In this document: in pieces, positions 57,801-64,000 of the stretch
Numbering within the stretch: position 1 is the first letter of the stretch
How the letters are laid out: each line of letters starts with the position of its first letter
Source: Daedaleopsis sinensis
Taxonomy: Eukaryota > Basidiomycota > Agaricomycetes > Polyporales > Polyporaceae
NCBI GenBank assembly: GCA_033807695.1
Contig: CM066311.1
Span: 1,984,001-2,048,000, forward strand
Direction of reading: 5' to 3'
Length of the DNA stretch: 64,000 nucleotides
The notes under the pieces: model-generated
What the model was told of the DNA's origin: nothing
Seen by the model: the letters and a program-made list of their open reading frames with translations, nothing else
The model's database searches: none
Translations under genes and position numbers: made by a program

Positions 57801-57833
57801 TGGTCCAGTCGAAGAGGTCGTCATCTCTGCCAT
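54810..57833 (-). CDS. PDK1-type AGC protein kinase with PH-like C-terminus (Pkh/Ksg1 class)
   Basis: Eight exons sum to 1803 nt (600 residues): 57561..57833, 57324..57510, 56198..56437, 56058..56142, 55843..56008, 55315..55778, 54955..55258, 54810..54893. Kinase features: glycine loop LGCGSWSTV, Lys107 (YAVKIL), HRD at 201-203 (GIVHRDVKPEN), DFG at 221-223 (LTDFGSAY), activation segment STFVGSAAYVSPELL, and SSDIWAIGCTLFFMIAG. The C-terminal part (ACALLLTDRPRILCV to RQYVYDFSDNESLAWWAKEV) matches the PDK1 PH domain. PDK1 phosphorylates the activation loop of other AGC kinases at the plasma membrane in cell-wall and growth signalling. Intron 2 is 886 nt and contains a MITE-like element. The gene is divergent from Nup96 (346-bp spacer). 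Confidence 0.92.
56631..57156. mobile_element. MITE-like insertion in the PDK1 intron, rich in CCCGTA repeats
   Basis: The ends are imperfect inverted repeats: GGGAGTAGGACGGG...TATACCCGTG on the left, and GGGAGTAGCACGGT-TATACCCGTG on the right (reverse complement). TA directly flanks both ends (56629-56630 and 57157-57158), consistent with a TA target duplication as in Tc1/mariner-like elements. Both subterminal regions carry many copies of GGGTAC/CCGTACCC. The 526-bp body encodes nothing recognisable. It sits wholly inside intron 2 of the PDK1 gene and explains most of that intron's excess length. Confidence 0.7.
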
Positions 57834-58179
57834 GAAGTCGCCCGGTCTACTGCGAGTGGAGGAGAGACCATGTTAGTGCTGTCGCCCGGCGCCGCGCTAA
57901 CGATCGAGGGTGTCACAACTTTGTTGATTGTCACTGGAAATGGTTGCAATTGGCTCTCTGGAGTCTGGAGGACGTCGACACAGTCACACACTGAGAGGAG
58001 CCTGAGGTAGAGAACGAGCTCGAGATGGTGATCTGAAGACAAGCACAACAATAGCCGAGTCGCTCCTAGTCGCTCGCGCCGGTGCGCATCAGCGTCTTTT
58101 GTCTTGAACTCTCGCCGCCACCACATCCTACCACATCTGGCTCTGGTTTGTCTTCAGCTCGTCTCTCCAGTTCCACGAA

Positions 58180-61100
58180 ATGGCGCGTTTCAGAGCGTAT
58201 GTTACCGACAGCGAAGATGAGGATGAGGATGTATCAATGGACATTCCTCCCCCAAAACCCGTCGCAGCAAGACCGGCGGAAGATCATACCGGAGACTCGA
58301 TGGACGAAGACGAACTAGGGCCACCAATAGCTCATGACGATGACGACTCAGAAGAAGAGGATAGCGACGATAGCGAAGAGGAGGAGGACGATGATGAGGA
58401 CGAGAGTGGAAGTGAGGAGGAAGAAGATGATAGGCACCGAGGGAGGGGAGGCATACACGCATCCCAGACGCGTCAAGGGCCGCGGGGGGACCCTACCATC
58501 ATTCCTTGGGCGAGGGAGATCGGTGTTGACCCACAGAAGATGCATGTCATGCAGACCTCGCTCTTCCGCATGCCCGAGGAAGAAAGGGCTCTCAAGGCCC
58601 TTAACCAACCACAGTCGCGTCGTAAGCTCCTCCTCACGTCGTCGTTGAACAGGAAGCACAGCAGAGACTCCGAAGGCGATGGGCTGCGCGCAGACTCGCG
58701 TCAGGTACGTGTAGCATGTCTGGTATATGCTGAACGTCCCTCATGATGCCACAACCAGCGCGCGTCGTTTGCACACAACGTCGAGCCTGAACCGTATCGT
58801 CCGTCACGCAAATATGCACGCGTCGTGAGCTCTGCGTCAGCATTCGTGGGCCGAGAGAACGCGTACATCGACGCCGGCTTGGCGCTAGGTCGCTCGTTCA
58901 GAGTAGGCTGGGGGCCTGGAGGAACTCTGGTACACTTGGGCGAGCTGTGTGGCCCTTCAAGCTCTTTGTGAGTGCTAAACGTGCAGGATGCATAAACCCA
59001 TTTGACCATCCCTGAAGGAAGTCGTCCGCAAATGCGTCTACGCTCAAGCTGGCTACCATCCCTTTAATTTCTGGAGCCACTACCGAGGCGTCGGCCCAGG
59101 CTTCACGGCTCCTCAACCACCATCTCAGTAACACCGTCATCGAGGAAGACGCTGATGGCGTTCCCTTTGCAAACCCCTCGAGAACTCTCTCCTTCGCCTC
59201 CTTCGTATCCCAGTTCCCAGCCACCGACCAATCATTCGAGCCTACCCTCTTCCGACTCGGCCACGCCCTTTTCGACGACATTGATTTCCACCTGGACAAC
59301 ATTCCCGACATCTCCATGAGGCCCCGCATCGCAGACATACGACGCAAGGCCGAGTTGTCCAAGTGGCTCAAGACGGCCGTATCCCCTGCGATGGAGGCGG
59401 ATCTACGCAAGAACCTGGACGCGAAATGGGACTGTACCGTGTTCACCCTCCTGAGCGCCTACCAGATCGACCGCGCCTGTGATGCGGCAGTGGACAACGG
59501 AAATGTCAAGCTAGCGTCTCTCATCTCCCAGTGTCCCGGAGACCCTGAGTTCCGCGCGGACCTCCAGGACCAACTCGAGATTTGGCGCGAGCAGCACATC
59601 GACGGGCATATCGGCGAAAACACGCGGAAGATATACGCGCTCCTCGCAGGCATCGCGGACACGCTCCAAGGCTCAGGCGGGAGCGGCGTAGAGCAGTGTG
59701 CCGACGTGGACCTAGCTAGAGGTCTGGATTGGAAGCGCGCATTTGGGCTGCAGCTTTGGTACGGAATGCCGATGGACGCATCCATCGCAGAGGTGTTCAA
59801 AGCCTATGATGGCCTATGGCAGGAGGGACTTGCCAGCGTCACGGCTCCAGTCCCTTGGTATGCGGAGCGTCCCGCACCCGAACAGCCAGCGTCGAAATGG
59901 ACCTTGCCGTCGAATGCGCAATCGCCCGATGCACTCTATGCGCTGATCAAGCTCTTTGCCGACCCGGGGTGCAACCTGTCCGCTATCTTGTCGTCCTTCT
60001 CCTTCAGCGCGTCGCCTGCGGATTATCGATTACCATGGCATCTGTACATTGTCCTTTCCCGCTCGCTGCGTATTCGCGACCTCGCCGACAGAGACACCTC
60101 CGTCCGACGCGGGGAGGAAATCGAAGACGACGAGGTCGAGGGCCACAGCCCGAGCGCGGATCTGCTGGCGAACAGTTATGCGTCGCAGCTCGAACAGCTC
60201 GGCATGATTCAGGAGGCCGTGTTTGTCTTGCTGCATCTCGAGGGTTCTGCTGGGTACGTACATGTCCGTGCTATTTACACGGCGATGCATTTGCGCTGAC
60301 GGACTGCTTGCACCAGGCGCGCGCGGGCTATCAAGGATCTGCTCACTCGCTCCGCGGCGAAGTTGGATGACTGGGTCACTCGCGGGCTCGTAGGCAGCCT
60401 CAAGCTGCCCATGGCTTGGATTAACGAGTCGAAGGTGCATACTAAAAGCACACGATACTTGGCGCGTACCGTCGTTCTGACTATCGTCATACGCAGGCTG
60501 TCCATGCCCTGGACAACGGGAATCTTTATGAAGCATACGAACTCTATCTTGCGGCCGGGCTGTACGACGCGGCGCACGATATCGCGGTCGCCGAGCTGGC
60601 CCCGGACGCCGTGGTACGCCAAGATCTCCTGCTCCTGAAGGAGTTGTTTGACGTGTTCGAGGGCCGCCCGGTGCGTGGGTGGAATGAGCGTGGCAAGGTA
60701 CCGTATACGTACCCTCCCCCACAACTGTACACACAATACTGACGCGGCATTGACTTCCTTTGCGTCCTTTTAGGTCTTCCTGGACTACACGCACGCATTG
60801 ACTCGACTGCCACAGCTCCGCGAGCATCTCACGCAAGGCGACGGTGCTTTGGACTCAGAAGAGGCCGCGGAGCTGGACCAACTCAGCCGCAGCATTCCAA
60901 AGCTCATCAGCGTTCTGCCGGACGTGCTGCCCGACCGCGCGAGCGTTAGGCACAGCGCAGCTCTCACCGAGATGACGAACAAGCTGGTGTACCACCTCGA
61001 CCGCACACGTCCGCTCGCGATCGTGAGTGTTCAGGTAGCTCGTTGCGAGAGATGCGAGACTGACGAGTTCGACGCGTGCACAGTCACAGGCGCAGATACG

Positions 61101-61188
61101 GACACCGTTCTTCGGCGATGCGACACGCATGCGGAACATCCATTCGGCGATGTACGAAAAGTTCCTCCGGACAGTAGAGGTTGCATGA
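58180..61188 (+). CDS. Nucleoporin Nup96 (Nup145C-type), stand-alone
   Basis: Seven exons sum to 2637 nt (878 residues): 58180..58704, 58759..58967, 59018..60253, 60317..60434, 60497..60697, 60774..61022, 61090..61188. The N-terminus has a long acidic run (DDSEEEDSDDSEEEEDDD) and the segment MHVMQTSLFRMPEEE. FRVGWGPGGTLVHLG is the conserved start of the Nup96 region. The remainder is the all-helical Nup96 domain (LSAYQIDRACDAAVDNGNVKLASLISQ, DWKRAFGLQLWYG, VHALDNGNLYEAYELYLAAGLYDAAHD, APDAVVRQDLLLLKELF). Nup96 is a scaffold of the Y-complex of the nuclear pore. In many fungi it is made as a Nup98-Nup96 precursor, but no GLFG repeats or autoproteolytic domain are seen before this ATG. The final short exon was placed by frame and ends EKFLRTVEVA. 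Confidence 0.88.
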
Positions 61189-62549
61189 TCCCCCTCGTTG
61201 CTTGTGTATCTTGTCAGTCTCCCGCTGAGGTCGCTCATAGGGATATCAGAGGAGTGGTTCCGCTAATCACCTAGTGCGTCTACTCGAGCTCGCGTGTGTC
61301 ATCTGCTTCGGTAGGTAGAGTAGGTGACTCGTCGACTCTCCGACCTCTGCTCAGCACGAAGGACTCCATTCCGCCAAATCACAGGCCGGACTACCGCTGT
61401 TCTACGAACATATCCCGCTAAATTCGCGCCTCTGCTCATTGTATGACACTCAAGATAAACAGCGCTTGCGTATTCGATGTTGCTCCGCTAGCAATACCCG
61501 ATGACGATTGTGCCTGCGCGCGTCGAGGTGAACGCACAGCGGCACGACATTTTCAGCAGCCTTCTGGACGCCGCCGGCGACAAAATAACCATCCGTTCGT
61601 CTGCGGCTGTGGCTGATCGACCATTGCTACTCCGTCGCTCAACACACCCGTGAGTCGAAGTCAGTGCTTAGCACGGCGGACAGCACTCACTTCATCGCCC
61701 GCCCGCGCCGATAACGGAGATACGGAGATATGGACATTGCAATCGTCGGCAGCGCGATATGGCGACTCGGCAGACGCGTTCAACCCTGCACGCTTCCTCG
61801 TTCCTCGGCACCTACCCTCGCCACGCGTGTCTAGATCTGCCGTTCAGCGGCGGCAATGAGGATGCATCGGCTTCGGTGTCCGCGGTTCTGTCCACGGCTC
61901 CCTCGCGATATGAAGTCGGGAATGATGCGGCGAGATTCGGAGAAGGGACGTTTGAGCAGCGCGCCGTGCGACCGCTGAAGAGCCAGTACGTAGTATTGTG
62001 AGTGTGTCGGCCTGAAGCGCGAGTCCGTCGTCGCGGAAAGCGGATGCCGTCTCATATTGAAGTGCAGCCCAGAGTACGCTCCGTGTTCTACAGCAGCCCA
62101 CCGCTGAGAGGTCCGTGCATGATGAGTGGGTCGAGACTTGACATTGTCATCCATCTGGTTTATCGACGGTCTACTTCGCCCGCTCCTCTTGGACTCGGGC
62201 ATGCTACACTCATCGGCACCTTGCTGGCCATGCGAACAGAGGAATGGAGAGCCTGGCGCCTGTGTGGACTCTGTGGAGGAGATACACAAACTGTACATAG
62301 AGGAAGCACTGCAGTTTCTCTCCACTGTGGGTTCGAGCTGATTCTCCTCCTACAACGACGAATGATATACGAGAGATGGCCTCGATTACAACTTTCTCCA
62401 ACACAAACAAACTACTACCGTGTCGATGGTCTTGGGCCCTCAACGGCGTGTGTAGACATGCCAAGCACCCTTGAAGGGGGGGGGGCGAGCTGATAACTTT
62501 TTTGCCCTGCGTGAAGGTGACTGTGATATGCGGTGCCTCATCGGGGTCA
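61189..62549. other. Intergenic, nothing recognised
   Basis: About 1.36 kb with only short unsupported frames. A run of about 12 G residues occurs near 62476. Confidence 0.4.
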
Positions 62550-63048
62550 GACCCGCCGGTATGCTCAGGCTTCCTATGACACGGTCTAATCTACGTTCGA
62601 CAGATAGTCTACAGAAGCAACGACGGACCTGATCGTAGCCTTAGTCGCCGTTGCAAGCGTTGGCTTTCGCGCTTGGAACTCCCTGACCTTCGCCTCGTGC
62701 CACTCGCGAGGGTCTTGGCCGCCGAAATCCTCTGGTTTCATGCCTTTGACCTCTCCATCCGCTGGACCAGTCCACTTGATGACGAGAGTGGACCCGTCGG
62801 TACGCTCAGGCTTGGGCCTATGACACGGTCTAGTCCACGTTCGACAGATAGTCTACAGAAGCAACGACGGACCTGATCGTAGCCTTAGTCGCCGTTGCAA
62901 GCTTTGGCTTTCGCGCTTGGAGCTTCCTGACCTTCGCCCGGTCGTGCCACTCCCGAGGGTCTTGGCCGCCGAAATCCTCTGGCTTCATTTGTTTGACCTG
63001 TGCATCTGCTGGTCCAGTCCCGGAGATGGCGAGCTTGTTAGGAGTGGA
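62550..63048. repeat. Tandem duplication, two diverged units of about 243 bp
   Basis: Unit 1 (62550-62790) and unit 2 (62791 to about 63048) share most bases at an offset of 243. For example CGACAGATAGTCTACAGAAG occurs at both 62598 and 62841. They differ by scattered substitutions and small indels. Both encode the same minus-strand peptide region (MKPEDFGGQDPREWH). Confidence 0.8.
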
Positions 63049-63051
63049 CAT
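62830..63051 (-). CDS. Small protein of unknown function (duplicated gene)
   Basis: This 73-residue frame starts MSTPNKLAISGTGPADAQ and contains MKPEDFGGQDPREWHDRAK, followed by a basic stretch (KVRKLQARKPKLATATK). The upstream duplicate unit (62590-62790) encodes a homologous segment ending in the same DYLSNVD but lacks a matching ATG, so it looks like a truncated copy. No signal peptide, membrane helix or CaaX box is seen. No family recognised. Translation is supported mainly by protein-level conservation between the two units. Confidence 0.5.
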   Translation of the reverse strand: MSTPNKLAISGTGPADAQVKQMKPEDFGGQDPREWHDRAKVRKLQARKPKLATATKATIRSVVASVDYLSNVD

Positions 63052-64000
63052 GCTAGTAGGACAGCAGATGGTTAGTTAGGACTGGATGTCCGAGTCATAT
63101 AATTCACGGGATTGAACAGAGCGTACATGGTCCGACGGTCAAGAGCGAGTAAGGGGTCAGACGTGAGGCGTAGTGGTTCTCGACTACTCCTTTGCGGAGT
63201 CCTCCTCTGAGGTGACTCGGGAGGAATCCTATATGTAGGCTACCAGTGAGAAATCACTACGTCAGCTCAACTCACTGGCTTCAGACGCTGTCGACGGTGA
63301 GTTCAAGTTGGGCTCCCACATCCACTGCCAGGTCCTGTTACTCTACTTCCTTTCCGAGTTGTACGGGGGATTCGTCGGTGAGAAGGGCCATATGAGCCTG
63401 AGCTTGAGCTTCTCGAGAGCGACATGCAATACATTGTCGCACTGGTTGTGGCTGAAGGCACTGAACGAAGGTGTCATTCGGAGGACGGTGATGTGTGTGT
63501 TGGATAGATGAACTGCGGAATCTTAATACCAACTTGCGCATGGTCGCCAGCGAACGACCAGCATGAGCCGCTGCGGAGGTCCTCGTCGGTACTGGGCTTT
63601 CCGAGTAGTAGAAGAACCACTGACTCGGAGTTGAGGCACGTTCGGCATGCTCAAAATCATATTCAAGAAGTGTGATCCTGGAAACCGAATGTCAGCGCAA
63701 ACGCCTCTGTGGACTTTGAAGGGGGGTGGACTGTGACGGTAGCCAGGGGTATCAGACATCGCGTGCGACGACTTGTGAATGTGACTTGACATATCTCTGT
63801 TAATGCGGAACGAGAACCCCACGAGGCATCAAAAATGTGGTTGGGACGCAAAGGATGTGCTTCGTAGTATAGCCTGAGTACACGCTCATGGAGGAAGTTG
63901 CCACGGTATTGGCCCGGGTATGCTACGGTAGGTACGGTAGGTCGATACCGATGTCGCTGGCTAACACGAGGTTAGCACATAAGCTCATCGTATGAATTCT
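63052..64000. other. Window end, no gene recognised
   Basis: Several short frames without support. Any gene here would extend beyond the window. It should include the promoter region of the small duplicated gene. Confidence 0.35.

Noticed and set aside
62830..63051. Small duplicated gene considered as a mating pheromone precursor
   Set aside because: There is no C-terminal CaaX box; the peptide ends DYLSNVD.

Overview
This window comes from a filamentous basidiomycete, most likely an Agaricomycete. Genes are split by many GT-AG introns of about 50-70 nt. Proteins of the basidiomycete DUF6593 family are present. Coding DNA is GC-rich. Most of the remaining six-frame open reading is shadow. 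Gene models below were assembled by hand from reading frame, splice sites and family knowledge. Where an exon sum is quoted as a multiple of three, I checked it.

Layout: 0-9 kb holds a MITE-like element (296-761), a DUF6593 gene (1253-1966, minus) and a complete Ty3/Gypsy LTR retrotransposon (2754-8696, minus) with apparently identical LTRs. 9.9-18.8 kb holds a GID/CTLH E3-ligase subunit (Fyv10/MAEA), an NCS1 nucleobase/allantoin-type permease and a second DUF6593 gene. 19.8-25.6 kb holds two related MFS transporters on the minus strand. 25.9-33.5 kb holds an Aly/REF-like RRM protein, a microbial-type PARG-like protein, 6-phosphofructo-2-kinase and a third MFS paralogue. 34-41.6 kb holds a small membrane protein, the complex III hinge protein QCR6 (apparently with 2-nt and 4-nt microexons), a frame-broken OTT_1508-like deaminase, a bHLH transcription factor and tRNA-Thr(AGT). 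41.6-47 kb is a gene-poor island. 47-64 kb holds a basic unknown protein, the mitochondrial ribosome GTPase MTG1, a PDK1-type AGC kinase whose second intron carries a MITE-like insertion, a stand-alone Nup96 nucleoporin, and a small duplicated gene of unknown function.

The genes do not form a pathway cluster. They are mostly housekeeping functions (ubiquitin ligase, glycolytic control, mRNA export, mitochondrial ribosome assembly, respiration, nuclear pore, PDK1 signalling) with transporters and lineage-specific families between them. Three gene pairs are divergent and may share promoters: MFS-2/RRM, PARG-like/PFK2 and PDK1/Nup96. I found no secondary-metabolite cluster, CRISPR array or obvious new multi-gene system. 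The most unusual observations are the QCR6 microexons, the His-to-Ser change in PFK2, the degenerate PARG signature, the frame-broken deaminase and the transposon-enlarged kinase intron.
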